From positions 1 through 33,236 of the forward strand of contig JAUMWC010000021.1 in assembly GCA_030529855.1 (NCBI GenBank): a DNA stretch of 33,236 bases. Reading direction: 5' to 3'. Shown piece after piece: positions 24,501 through 32,823 of this stretch (positions are counted from its first letter, which is position 1; each line of letters begins with the position of its first letter). A program made the translations under genes and the position numbers. This DNA is from Gemella sp. (GTDB taxonomy: Bacteria > Bacillota > Bacilli > Staphylococcales > Gemellaceae). The notes under the pieces are model-generated. The model saw nothing but the letters and a program-made list of their open reading frames with translations. It was not told the origin of the DNA and searched no databases.

Positions 24501-24788
24501 ATGAAATATAATTTTGAAATAATTGATGGTAGAAAACATTTAGTGATGGAAAACAATCCTTTTCCATTACTAAATACTTTTCTATTGTCAGAAGGTGTTA
24601 ACTTCGATGATATAATAGATGAAATTCTGGTAGAATATGAACACGAAGAAAAAGCATATTTCTCTGGAAATTTATTTGGACTTGAATTAGAAAACGAAAC
24701 AGCCCTTCTTTATAATAAAATAACAGACGAAGAGAACATTATCCCAGCTCAATTCTTTATCGAAGTGTTTAGAGAATGGAATAAATAA
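24501..24788 (+). CDS. Putative immunity protein for the EndoU nuclease
   Basis: 95 residues, strongly acidic (many Glu and Asp; few Lys or Arg), no signal peptide, so cytosolic. Visible segments are MKYNFEIIDGRKHLVMENNPFPLLNTFLL, an acidic stretch FDDIIDEILVEYEHEE and AYFSGNLFGLELENETALLYNKI, ending IPAQFFIEVFREWNK. An acidic small protein encoded immediately after a basic nuclease, in the same transcript (10-base gap, RBS AGGAT), is the usual toxin-immunity order. A cell exporting an RNase needs protection before export and against its sisters. I cannot name the immunity family, so the function is inferred from position and charge. Confidence 0.7.
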   Translation: MKYNFEIIDGRKHLVMENNPFPLLNTFLLSEGVNFDDIIDEILVEYEHEEKAYFSGNLFGLELENETALLYNKITDEENIIPAQFFIEVFREWNK

Positions 24789-24792
24789 TAAA

Positions 24793-24828
24793 AATACCTA
24801 AAAGTTTTAAACTTTTAGGTATTTTTTT
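24793..24828. terminator. Bidirectional terminator of the EndoU operon and chrA
   Basis: AATACCTAAAAGTTT and AACTTTTAGGTATT form a stem of about 14 pairs, followed by seven T on the plus strand; on the minus strand TTTTTATTATT follows. It overlaps the chrA stop codon. Confidence 0.85.
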
Positions 24829-26026
24829 ATATTATATATCCTAATACTAGTACAACTATTACTATTAGTGGTGCTGGTATTTTCTTAGAAAATACCGCTG
24901 CAATTGTTGCAAATAATATAAATGAATTACTTAAATCCATAGTTAACTTATTAAAGAATAATAATGCAGTAGCTACAATCATTCCTCCAGCAACAGCAGT
25001 TACTCCGTTAAGAGCTATTCTTATTGCTTTAATTTTTTTCAAATCTTCCCAAATTGGATAAACAAAATAAATTAAAAGTACTCCAGGTAAGAAAATAGCT
25101 ACACCTGATAATACAGCTGTCAGTATATGCAATCCTATACCTTGGCTAGAAGCAGCCAAACCTCCTACATATGATGCAAAAGAAAACATAGGTCCTGGGA
25201 TACCTTGAACTAAACCAAATCCAGTTAAAAAGTCTTGGTTACTTATATAATTGTGACCAACAACTAATTCGCTGTGCATCATAGACACAACAACCTGTCC
25301 ACCACCAATTACTAAATAACCATATCTATAAAAACTTTCAAATAGATCAATCAATAAATTATCAAATTTAGAACTTAAGAATATAGTTCCTGCTGTAATT
25401 AAAATAAAAGATATCAAATACTTCCAAGGCGGATTAATCCTTACTCTATTCCAAATATTTTTTTCTTCAGAAGTTAATATAGCAACTATTCCTCCAATTA
25501 TAAGAATTATTGGAAAAATCCACATTGATTTTATAGCATAAGTTGTTATAGCTCCGAAAACTAGTAAACCTAATGTTAGTTTATCTGTAGCAACTTTAGT
25601 AGATATTCTATAAGCAGCTACTATAATAAAAGCAACTGCCATAGTACCTATATAGGTTAGCATACTTTTATCTCCTGTTGGAGCAACAAAATAATATGTA
25701 AACAAAGATAAGACAGTCATTAAAACAATAGCAGGCAGTACCCACACTAGCATTGTTAAAAATGCAAGTAGTGGTCCTCCTTTCTTATATCCTATTGCTA
25801 TTATAGCCTGAGTTGAACTAGGTCCTGGTAATATTGTGGTTAATGCTATCAATTCAGATAACTCTCTATCACTTAAATATCTCTTTTTATTTACTAACTG
25901 ATTACTAAAAATCCCAAAATGAGCTTCTGGACCCCCAAAAGCGCCTAACGAACAGGTAAAAACATCTTTTAAAAACTGTTTCCATTCTGTACTTATTAGA
26001 CTTTTATTTACTTTTTTATTTCTCAA
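24827..26026 (-). CDS. chrA: Chromate transporter family protein (ChrA/CHR)
   Basis: 399 residues with two homologous halves and about ten membrane segments, the long two-domain form of the CHR family. Half 1 has SLGAFGGPEAHFGIFSNQLV (about 27-46) and the signature TTILPGPSSTQAIIAIGYKKGG. Half 2 has YLVIGGGQVVVSMMHSELV and LVQGIPGPMFSFASYVGGLAA. Such proteins export chromate or related oxyanions; in a host-associated organism the natural substrate may differ. The start is TTG at 26026: AGGAGG lies 8 bases before it, and the in-frame GTG at 26035 overlaps that RBS. No regulatory gene is linked. It may be co-terminated with the convergent EndoU operon. Confidence 0.93.
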   Translation of the reverse strand: MRNKKVNKSLISTEWKQFLKDVFTCSLGAFGGPEAHFGIFSNQLVNKKRYLSDRELSELIALTTILPGPSSTQAIIAIGYKKGGPLLAFLTMLVWVLPAIVLMTVLSLFTYYFVAPTGDKSMLTYIGTMAVAFIIVAAYRISTKVATDKLTLGLLVFGAITTYAIKSMWIFPIILIIGGIVAILTSEEKNIWNRVRINPPWKYLISFILITAGTIFLSSKFDNLLIDLFESFYRYGYLVIGGGQVVVSMMHSELVVGHNYISNQDFLTGFGLVQGIPGPMFSFASYVGGLAASSQGIGLHILTAVLSGVAIFLPGVLLIYFVYPIWEDLKKIKAIRIALNGVTAVAGGMIVATALLFFNKLTMDLSNSFILFATIAAVFSKKIPAPLIVIVVLVLGYII

Positions 26027-26058
26027 ATTTGTCACCTCCTAGTAATCATTCCTTTATT

Positions 26059-26087
26059 ATTTTACTTATTTTTAGTTTAAATATCAA
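26059..26087 (-). promoter_or_regulatory. Promoter of chrA
   Basis: TTGATA (26087-26082) and TAAAAT (26064-26059) on the minus strand are separated by 17 bases, about 33 bases before the TTG start. Confidence 0.65.
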
Positions 26088-26168
26088 GTTGCAAGTAATA
26101 AAATTGTAATATTTTTTTAATATTTTCTTAAAATGATTAATACTAATATTCTTCTAATATATAAAAAT

Positions 26169-26202
26169 AAAGAATTAGTTTACAATTGCAAACTAATTCT
26201 TT
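26169..26202 (-). terminator. Terminator of transketolase 2
   Basis: AAAGAATTAGTTT and AAACTAATTCTTT form a 13-base-pair stem, followed by ATTTTTATATATT on the minus strand, just after the tkt stop. Flanking T-tracts on both strands could make it bidirectional. Confidence 0.85.
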
Positions 26203-26211
26203 ATTTTTATA

Positions 26212-28182
26212 CTATAATTCTTTAACTAATTTAGATAGATTTTCTACATTAAATCCATACTTATCTATCACTGTTGCTGCAGGTGCTGATGCTCCAAATG
26301 TATCTATACCTAATACTTTCCCATCTAGCCCTACATATTTATACCAGCTTTGAGTCGCTGCCATTTCTACTGCTATACGACGTCTCACTGAGTTTGGTAA
26401 GATTTCTTCTTTGTACTCTGCATCTTGTGCATCAAATAATTCTGTCGATGGTACTGAAACTACTCTTACTTTTACTCCTTCTTTTGCTAGTTCTTTTGCT
26501 GTATTTACTGCTAGATTTACTTCTGATCCTGTTGCTAAGATTATTCTATCGAATCCTTCTTCTTCGTAAACTACATAGGCTCCTCTTGCTACTTTTTCGA
26601 AGTTTGTTCCTTCTTCTACTGTTAGGTTTTGTCTTGTTAATACTAGAGTCGTTGGCGTTGTTTCACTTGTTAATGCTAAGTGCCATGCCGCTTGTGTTTC
26701 TCTTGCGTCTGCTGGACGGATTACATTTAGGTTTGGTATTGCTCTTAGTCCCGCTAGGTGTTCTATTGGTTCGTGAGTTGGTCCGTCTTCCCCTACTGCA
26801 ATTGAGTCGTGTGTGAAGACATATGTTACTGGCAGACCTTGCAGAGCTGATAGTCTAATTGCTGCTTTTAAGTAGTCTGAGAATACAAAGAATGTTCCTC
26901 CGTAGACTCTTAATCCTCCGTGGGCCGCTAATCCGTTTAAGATTGTTCCCATCGCAAATTCACGTACTCCAAATTGAATGTTTCTATTTGATGGATTTGT
27001 TGAGTCTTGTAACCCTTCTCCTTTTATGTACGTCATGTTTGAGTGAGCTAAGTCTGCTGATCCTCCTAAGAAGTTTGGTAATTTAGCTGCTGCGATGTTT
27101 AGTGCATCTTGACTTGAGTTACGTGTTGCTTGTGAGAATCCTACTTCTAATTCTGGGAAGTCTTCTGCTTTTATTTCTACTGGATCTTTTCCTGCTAAAA
27201 TCGCTGTGATTTCTTCTGCTAATTCTGGATATACTTTCTTGTAATCTTCTACTAATTTAGACCAAGCTTCAAAGTCTTTTGCTCCTCTTTCTGCTACTTT
27301 TGTTTTGAAGTCTGCATATACTTCTTCTGGTACTTGGAATGGTTCATATGTCCATCCTAAGTTTTCTCTTGTTAGTTTTGTTTCGTCTGGCCCTAGTGGT
27401 GCTCCGTGCGCTGCATTTGAGTCTGCTTTGTTTGGTGATCCTTCTCCTATTCTTGTTTTTACTTCGATTAGGGATGGTTTTCCTGATGCTTTTGCTTCTT
27501 CTATTGCTTTACTTATTGCTTCTACATCTGTTCCGTCTTCTACTAGTGATGTGTGCCATCCATAAGCATTATATCTTGCTCTTACATCTTCTGTGAATGC
27601 ATCTTTTGTTTCTCCGTCAAGACAGATATTGTTTGAGTCGTATAGTACTACTAGTTTGTCTAGTTTTTGGAATCCTGCATATGATGCTGCTTCTGATGCT
27701 ACTCCTTCCATTAAGTCTCCATCTCCACAGATTACATATGTGTAGTGATCGAAAATTTTGTGATTTTCTTTGTTATATTTAGCTGCTAGGAATCTTTCTG
27801 CTTGGGCAAATCCTACTGCTGTTGAGATTCCTTGTCCTAATGGTCCTGTTGTTGCGTCTACTCCTGCTGTGTGTCCATACTCTGGGTGTCCTGGTGTCTT
27901 AGATCCCCATTGGCGGAAGTTTTTTAATTCTTCTATTGATACTTCTTCATATCCTGATAGGTGTAATAATCCGTATAATAGCATAGATCCATGTCCTGCC
28001 GATAGTATGAATCTGTCTCTGTTTATCCAGTTTGCTTCTTTTGGATTTATTGAGATATGTTTTGTGAATAGGCTATATGCCATTGGCGCAGCTCCCATTA
28101 CTATTCCTGGGTGTCCTGATTTTGCTTTTTCTATTGCATCTATTCCTAAAAATCTAATCGCGTTTATTGATAAGTTTGACAT
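26212..28182 (-). CDS. tkt: Transketolase 2, linked to ascorbate catabolism
   Basis: 656 residues, complete, with all motifs of transketolase 1: [20 protein letters not shown], the thiamine diphosphate motif [14 protein letters not shown]...[15 protein letters not shown] and [20 protein letters not shown] lies 7 bases before the ATG. It follows ulaG after 74 bases, so it probably serves to metabolise the D-xylulose 5-phosphate made by UlaF. Its codons end in A far more often than those of transketolase 1 (GCA, GTA, ACA, GGA and CTA dominate in long stretches), which gives the opposite strand a Leu-rich spurious reading. That difference suggests a different expression history or origin from the copy at 6104-8077. 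Confidence 0.97.
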   Translation of the reverse strand: MSNLSINAIRFLGIDAIEKAKSGHPGIVMGAAPMAYSLFTKHISINPKEANWINRDRFILSAGHGSMLLYGLLHLSGYEEVSIEELKNFRQWGSKTPGHPEYGHTAGVDATTGPLGQGISTAVGFAQAERFLAAKYNKENHKIFDHYTYVICGDGDLMEGVASEAASYAGFQKLDKLVVLYDSNNICLDGETKDAFTEDVRARYNAYGWHTSLVEDGTDVEAISKAIEEAKASGKPSLIEVKTRIGEGSPNKADSNAAHGAPLGPDETKLTRENLGWTYEPFQVPEEVYADFKTKVAERGAKDFEAWSKLVEDYKKVYPELAEEITAILAGKDPVEIKAEDFPELEVGFSQATRNSSQDALNIAAAKLPNFLGGSADLAHSNMTYIKGEGLQDSTNPSNRNIQFGVREFAMGTILNGLAAHGGLRVYGGTFFVFSDYLKAAIRLSALQGLPVTYVFTHDSIAVGEDGPTHEPIEHLAGLRAIPNLNVIRPADARETQAAWHLALTSETTPTTLVLTRQNLTVEEGTNFEKVARGAYVVYEEEGFDRIILATGSEVNLAVNTAKELAKEGVKVRVVSVPSTELFDAQDAEYKEEILPNSVRRRIAVEMAATQSWYKYVGLDGKVLGIDTFGASAPAATVIDKYGFNVENLSKLVKEL

Positions 28183-28216
28183 AATAATCTCCTAAAATTT
28201 TATTTTAATTCTATCT

Positions 28217-28249
28217 AAATATGCCGTATAGTAACTATACGGCATATTT
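28217..28249. terminator. Perfect 16-base inverted repeat between ulaG and transketolase 2
   Basis: AAATATGCCGTATAGT and ACTATACGGCATATTT flank a single central A. On the minus strand, the direction of ulaG, the hairpin is followed only by AGATAG, with no U-run. On the plus strand it is followed by TTATTTTTT. It may be a weak or partial terminator that lets some transcripts reach the transketolase gene, or a palindromic protein-binding site. Confidence 0.6.
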
Positions 28250-28256
28250 TTATTTT

Positions 28257-29351
28257 TTATAATAATGCTTTGAACTGGATGTTTGAATCTTCTAAGAAGC
28301 AGTCATCAAATCCTCTTGGGTGGTGGTATTCAATCTTATCTTTGTCTAATGGATAAGTATATTTACCTCCTACTTCCCAAATAAATGGATGGAAGTCATA
28401 TTGTAATCTTTCTTTACGCATTTTCCATAGTTCAATTATCTCATCTGTTGATGCCATAAAGTTTGACCAAATGTCATAGTGTACAGGGATAATTACTTTA
28501 GCACGTAAGTTTTCTGCCATACGTAATAAGTCGATAGATGTCATCTTATCTTGAATACCAATTGGGTTTTCTCCGTAGTTGTTTAATGCTACATCAATCT
28601 TGAAGTCTCTACCGTGTTTTGCAAAGTAGTTAGAGAAGTGAGAGTCTGCTCCGTGGTAGATAGTTCCACCTGGTGTTTCGAATACATAGTTTACAGCTTT
28701 TCTAGCCATTTCTTCATCAGTTACAGGAAGTCCTGCTAATTCTCCACCTGCTGCTTCAGCACCTTCTACAGGTAAAGTTACTAAACATGTTCTATCGAAT
28801 GATTCTACAGCGTGAACCTTAAGGTCTTTGAACTCAAAGCTTTCTCCTGGCTTAATAACGATAATTCTTTCTTCAGGTACTCCCCATTTTTTCCAAATTT
28901 CACCACACTCGTATGGTCCTACGAATTTAACGTGATCTAATTTTGGATTGTTGATGATAGCTGCCGCTGTGTTAATATCAATGTGGTCACTGTGGAAGTG
29001 TGATACTAAGTAGTAGTCTAACTCGTTAATTGCGAATGGGTCAATTACCATTGGTTGTACTCTTAAGTTTGGTTGTAATTTTCTAACACCAGCCATGTTT
29101 GCCATTTGGTGTCCTCTTACCATATCTTTAACTTTTTTAGTTGACTTTCCTCTTGAAGACCATAGATCCATTACGATATTAGCTCCACCAGGTGTTTTTA
29201 CCCAAACACCACAGTTTCCTAACCACCACATGGCGAAGTTACCTTCAGGTACTACTTCTTCTTCAATTTCCTCATTTAACCAAGTTCCCCACTCTGGGAA
29301 AGTACTTAGAATCCACGATTCTCTTGTTATTTCAGTTACATTTTTTGCCAT
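28257..29351 (-). CDS. ulaG: L-ascorbate-6-phosphate lactonase UlaG
   Basis: 364 residues, a metallo-beta-lactamase-fold hydrolase. It opens the lactone ring of L-ascorbate 6-phosphate, the product of PTS uptake, to give 3-keto-L-gulonate 6-phosphate. The metal-binding motif SHFHSDHIDINTA (about 117-129) is clear, together with YHGADSHFSNYF, VALNNYGENPIGIQDKMTSIDLLRMAENL and IPVHYDIWSNFM, which match UlaG. The length is normal. AGGAGG lies 9 bases before the ATG. It lies downstream of the regulator gene with its own probable promoter, apart from ulaDEF. Confidence 0.95.
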   Translation of the reverse strand: MAKNVTEITRESWILSTFPEWGTWLNEEIEEEVVPEGNFAMWWLGNCGVWVKTPGGANIVMDLWSSRGKSTKKVKDMVRGHQMANMAGVRKLQPNLRVQPMVIDPFAINELDYYLVSHFHSDHIDINTAAAIINNPKLDHVKFVGPYECGEIWKKWGVPEERIIVIKPGESFEFKDLKVHAVESFDRTCLVTLPVEGAEAAGGELAGLPVTDEEMARKAVNYVFETPGGTIYHGADSHFSNYFAKHGRDFKIDVALNNYGENPIGIQDKMTSIDLLRMAENLRAKVIIPVHYDIWSNFMASTDEIIELWKMRKERLQYDFHPFIWEVGGKYTYPLDKDKIEYHHPRGFDDCFLEDSNIQFKALL

Positions 29352-29393
29352 TACTAGCGCCTCCTAATAAGTTGTTAATTTCTTTACACTTTT

Positions 29394-29399
29394 ATTATA
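29394..29399 (-). promoter_or_regulatory. Probable -10 box of ulaG
   Basis: CCCTATAATAAA on the minus strand lies about 43 bases before the ulaG ATG. The position 17 bases upstream is TTTTTT, part of the preceding terminator, so there is no good -35 and an activator such as the PRD regulator may be needed (inference). Confidence 0.45.
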
Positions 29400-29415
29400 G
29401 GGCATATATGACCAC

Positions 29416-29462
29416 TAAAAAAGACCAAGTCTTACACTAATTAGTGTGCAAAACTAGGCCTA
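29416..29462 (-). terminator. Terminator of the PRD regulator gene
   Basis: AGGCCTAGTTTT and ACACTAA pair with TTAGTGT and AAGACTTGGTCT, leaving a small bulge and one mismatch, followed by TTTTTT (29422-29417). It begins 11 bases after the regulator stop. Confidence 0.8.
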
Positions 29463-29473
29463 AAAATTATATA

Positions 29474-31120
29474 TTATTTTAACAATTCTTTAGATACTAA
29501 CTTTTCAATTTTCTTTTTCAAAGCACTTCTTTCTGAAGAATTTTGAACATATACTTGTAATATCTTTTCTAACTCATCTTGAAAAATCATATTTCCTTCT
29601 GATATATTATTTGCTATGTGAACTAATCTTATAATATCTTCATTACTCAAAACAGGATGTACTTTTACAATCGGAATATTACTCTCTATCCCACTGTTAC
29701 TCGTAATAATTAGATCTACTTGCAATAGATCACTTACACTATAATATTGTTCTGAAGTAAATACAGCTTCTATATCATGGTTTTTCAATAGTTTAGATAT
29801 TTGATTTAATAAAAGTTTTTGTACTCCTATTCCCTCGTCACAAATAATTATTGCTGTTTTTCTATTTTGAAACAATACTGCTTCTTTCTCTAGTTCTCCT
29901 CCTAAGTGAATAGTAAAATACGCAATATCATCATCCGTTAACTTAATTTTCCAAGCATCTTCTAATACAGATACACATGATTTACAAATTTCAAAAAGCT
30001 CACTATGCATTTCTTTAATATATTTCATAAGCGGATTTATTGATAAAATACCGTATCTCTTCCTATATACTAAAGCTTTACTATGCATAAGAAGTTGATT
30101 CACCAATTCATCATATCGCTTAAATTTCAATCCATGATGCAGATTTAGATTATGTAAAAATAACTCTAATTCTTCTCTCATTTCCTTATAATCTTTTGAA
30201 TTTAAGTGAGTATCCTTATACTTTCTAAATGATAATAGTAACATAACCACTAGACTAACTTCTATATCATCAAGTTCAATTCCAAAATTCTCATGTAAAC
30301 CTTGTGATATTTTTTCAGCCAATGAATACTCTATTCTTTTAGAAATCATTTCAAAATCATCACGTACTATCTCCCTATCTTTATCAGTTAATTCTAATGA
30401 TCTATATGACAATATTAGATAAGGTAATATCTGAATCATAAATTTACTATCTTGATGATTTATTTTTTTACCCAAAATATTATTTGATGTAGCTATCTCT
30501 TCCTTTAAAAATTCTTTAACTTCATCTGAAAAATAATTATCAAATCCTGTTATATCTACAATTTTATCTTTTACTATACCTACAAAACTAGAGTTTCCTT
30601 CTGTATATACCCTATAAAATAATCTATACAAATATTGTATTTTGGATAGTGGGTGACACTCCAAATAGTATCCCTTAGCTTTGGTAACTTTAAGAATTAT
30701 ATCGTACTCTTCTTCTGACAGTTTTGTTCTCATAGCTATAAGATCACTCAATATTGTATTTCTTGATACATCATTAAGTTGCATTAATTTTTCAATAGTA
30801 ACTCGCTCTTTAGATATCGCTATATATATTAAACTCAACCTAACTCTTTCCTGCACACTCATAACATAAGAGTAGTCATCCAAATCTGCCAATAAATCTT
30901 TACAGGCTTCTCTTTGATCTTCTGTTAAAAGTATCCCTACTCTCGGATAGGAAATTATTTGCTCTACATTTTTAGGTAAGGATTCATTTATTTTTTCTAA
31001 ATGATAATATATTTTTCTTCGTGACTGACCTAATTTGGTTGAAATTGCCATTATCGTTTCAGGTTCTTCTAATTCTATAAGATATGCTAATAAGTCACAA
31101 CTTTTTTTATCTAATAACAT
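29474..31120 (-). CDS. PRD-domain transcriptional regulator of the ascorbate cluster (BglG/MtlR-UlaR type)
   Basis: 548 residues from the ATG at 31120 (GGGGGAT just before it; a TTG at 31132 is in frame but overlaps the RBS). The N-terminus has a winged HTH (IMAISTKLGQSRRKIYYHLEKIN, about 22-44) and a second HTH-like segment with LMQLNDVSRNTILSDLIAM, then two PTS regulation domains with conserved His-containing helices (for example AYFTIHLGGELEKE). The C-terminus has a IIB-like domain starting AIIICDEGIGVQKLLLNQI, with the phosphorylatable Cys. The chain ends about 90 residues later, so the EIIA domain seen in longer streptococcal UlaR regulators is absent. PTS-dependent phosphorylation of the PRDs and IIB would link its activity to ascorbate uptake. 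It lies between ulaF and ulaG on the same strand. Confidence 0.88.
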   Translation of the reverse strand: MLLDKKSCDLLAYLIELEEPETIMAISTKLGQSRRKIYYHLEKINESLPKNVEQIISYPRVGILLTEDQREACKDLLADLDDYSYVMSVQERVRLSLIYIAISKERVTIEKLMQLNDVSRNTILSDLIAMRTKLSEEEYDIILKVTKAKGYYLECHPLSKIQYLYRLFYRVYTEGNSSFVGIVKDKIVDITGFDNYFSDEVKEFLKEEIATSNNILGKKINHQDSKFMIQILPYLILSYRSLELTDKDREIVRDDFEMISKRIEYSLAEKISQGLHENFGIELDDIEVSLVVMLLLSFRKYKDTHLNSKDYKEMREELELFLHNLNLHHGLKFKRYDELVNQLLMHSKALVYRKRYGILSINPLMKYIKEMHSELFEICKSCVSVLEDAWKIKLTDDDIAYFTIHLGGELEKEAVLFQNRKTAIIICDEGIGVQKLLLNQISKLLKNHDIEAVFTSEQYYSVSDLLQVDLIITSNSGIESNIPIVKVHPVLSNEDIIRLVHIANNISEGNMIFQDELEKILQVYVQNSSERSALKKKIEKLVSKELLK

Positions 31121-31181
31121 TGTATCCCCCAAGCAAGAATATTATATACTTATTATAATATCATATACATATATACATTGA

Positions 31182-31219
31182 AAAGGTGTAAAATCATATT
31201 TTCATGATTTTACACCTTT
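31182..31219. terminator. Hairpin after ulaF
   Basis: AAAGGTGTAAAATCAT and ATGATTTTACACCTTT form a 16-base-pair stem with a 6-base loop. On the minus strand only one U beyond the stem precedes CAATG, so termination after ulaF may be partial and the regulator may be co-transcribed. The plus-strand side carries ATTTTTTT. Confidence 0.6.
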
Positions 31220-31237
31220 ATTTTTTTCGTATATCTT

Positions 31238-31954
31238 TTAGTGTTTGTCACCTTTTTGTCCATAATAGGCATTAGGTCCATGTTTTCTTAAATAATGCTT
31301 ATCCATTATATATTTTGGAGCTGCTTCTACCTTTGGATTAATTTGCTCAGTATATCTATTCATTTTAGATACTTCTTCTAAAACAACACTGTGATATACT
31401 GCGTGAGCTGGATCTTTCCCCCAAGTAAATGGTCCATGATTTCTCACAACTATTCCTGGAACAGCCAACGGCTCAATCCCTCTCTTAGCAAATTCTTCTA
31501 CTATAACTTTTCCTGTTTCTATTTCGTATGCTGAGTTAACTTCTCCTTCTGTTAGAGATCTAGCGCATGGAATTGTTCCGTAGAAGTAATCCGCATGTGT
31601 TGTTCCATAGAAAGGAATATCTCTTCCAGCTTGTGCCCAGGCTACTGCTTCAGTTGAGTGAGTGTGGACAACTGCATCAACTTCTGGCCAAGCTTTGTAT
31701 AATTCTACGTGAGTTGGTAAGTCTGACGATGGATTTAAATCTCCTTCGATAACATTACCATCTAAATCTGTTACTACCATGTTTTCTGGAGTTAACTTAT
31801 CATAATCAACACCTGATGGTTTAATTACAATAATTCCAGCTTCTCTATCTATTTCAGAAACATTTCCCCATGTAAATTTTACTAGACCATGAACTGGTAA
31901 AGATTTATTTGCTTCACATACTCTTTGTCTGATTTCTTCTAGTGATTTTGCCAT
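31238..31954 (-). CDS. ulaF: L-ribulose-5-phosphate 4-epimerase UlaF
   Basis: 238 residues of the class II aldolase/AraD family. It converts L-ribulose 5-phosphate to D-xylulose 5-phosphate, the last step of the pathway. Zinc ligands are in VVHTHSTEAVAWAQ (His95 and His97 region) and in VRNHGPFTWGKDP (about 165-177, third His). Also typical are KFTWGNVSEIDRE, KPSGVDYDKL and PSSDLPTHVELYKAWP. UlaF and AraD are close paralogues; the neighbours ulaD, ulaE and ulaG decide for ulaF. The ATG follows the ulaE stop by one base. Confidence 0.95.
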   Translation of the reverse strand: MAKSLEEIRQRVCEANKSLPVHGLVKFTWGNVSEIDREAGIIVIKPSGVDYDKLTPENMVVTDLDGNVIEGDLNPSSDLPTHVELYKAWPEVDAVVHTHSTEAVAWAQAGRDIPFYGTTHADYFYGTIPCARSLTEGEVNSAYEIETGKVIVEEFAKRGIEPLAVPGIVVRNHGPFTWGKDPAHAVYHSVVLEEVSKMNRYTEQINPKVEAAPKYIMDKHYLRKHGPNAYYGQKGDKH

Positions 31955-31955
31955 A

Positions 31956-32819
31956 TTATCTTAACCCCGCTTTCTCTATTAGTGGATATAGAAACTCTTG
32001 CGCTTTTTTAATTTCTGCTTTTGTTTCTTCAACAGATCCACAATTTTCCGACCACATTTCTATTAAGAATGGTCCTTTGTAGTTTGCTTTTTTAATAACG
32101 TCGAATGCGTGTTCCCAATCTACACATCCTTCTCCAAATGGTACATCTCTGAATTGTCCTTTTGAAGTTTCAGTTACTGCGTAAGTATCTTTTAAATGTA
32201 GTGCTGCAATTGATCGGTGTCCGATGTAAAATTCGCTCCATAAGTCGTTGTGCCAAGCCGATAAGTTTCCTGTATCAGGGTATACGAATAAATATGGTGA
32301 ATCTACTTCTTTTTCTACTGCTAAGTATTTTTCTATTGAGTTGATGAATGGGTCATCCATTATTTCAATAGCTAACATAACTTGTGCTTCTTCCGCCCAA
32401 TCACATGCTTTTCTTAAATTCTTAATAAATCTTTCCCTTGTTTGAGGTGACTTCTCCTCATAATAAACATCATATCCTGCTAACTGTATAGTTCTAACTC
32501 CTAAATCTTGCGCCAACACTATACATTTTTTCATTAATTCTAATGATTTTTTTTCAATCTCTGGATCATTTGACCCTAATGGAAATCTTCTGTGTCCAGA
32601 GAAACAAATACTCGGTATTCTTACACCCGTTTCATAGATAGCTTTTACGATATCTAATCTTTCTTCCTTAGTCCAATCAAGTCTTGCAAGTCTTGCATCT
32701 GATTCATCTACTGACATTTCAACAAAATCAAATCCTAACTCTTTAGCAAAGTTTAATCTTTCTAACCAAGTAAAGTGCTTTGGTGTAGCTTTTTCATATA
32801 TTCCTATTGGACGTGCCAT
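31956..32819 (-). CDS. ulaE: L-xylulose-5-phosphate 3-epimerase UlaE
   Basis: 287 residues starting MARPIGIYEKATPKHF. A longer in-frame reading from 32861 is rejected because it overlaps ulaD by 38 bases and lacks an RBS, whereas GGGGGT lies 8 bases before the ATG at 32819. This TIM-barrel enzyme converts L-xylulose 5-phosphate to L-ribulose 5-phosphate. Seen are FDFVEMSVDESDARLARLDW (about 28-47), RIPSICFSGHRRFPLGS, the metal and catalytic Glu regions AIEIMDDPF and GPFLIEMWSEN, and LHLKDTYAV. It is translationally coupled to ulaD and ulaF through gaps of 4 and 1 bases. Confidence 0.95.
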   Translation of the reverse strand: MARPIGIYEKATPKHFTWLERLNFAKELGFDFVEMSVDESDARLARLDWTKEERLDIVKAIYETGVRIPSICFSGHRRFPLGSNDPEIEKKSLELMKKCIVLAQDLGVRTIQLAGYDVYYEEKSPQTRERFIKNLRKACDWAEEAQVMLAIEIMDDPFINSIEKYLAVEKEVDSPYLFVYPDTGNLSAWHNDLWSEFYIGHRSIAALHLKDTYAVTETSKGQFRDVPFGEGCVDWEHAFDVIKKANYKGPFLIEMWSENCGSVEETKAEIKKAQEFLYPLIEKAGLR

Positions 32820-32823
32820 AAAA

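Noticed and set aside
26274..26816. A 180-codon plus-strand open frame, Leu-rich, opposite transketolase 2
   Set aside because: It is the complement of the conserved transketolase coding sequence and arises from its A-ending codons. It has no RBS and a low-complexity Leu composition.
27305..28195. Several further open frames on the plus strand opposite transketolase 2, and similar ones opposite transketolase 1 (7200-7460)
   Set aside because: Shadows of the real gene; no ribosome binding sites or recognisable protein features.
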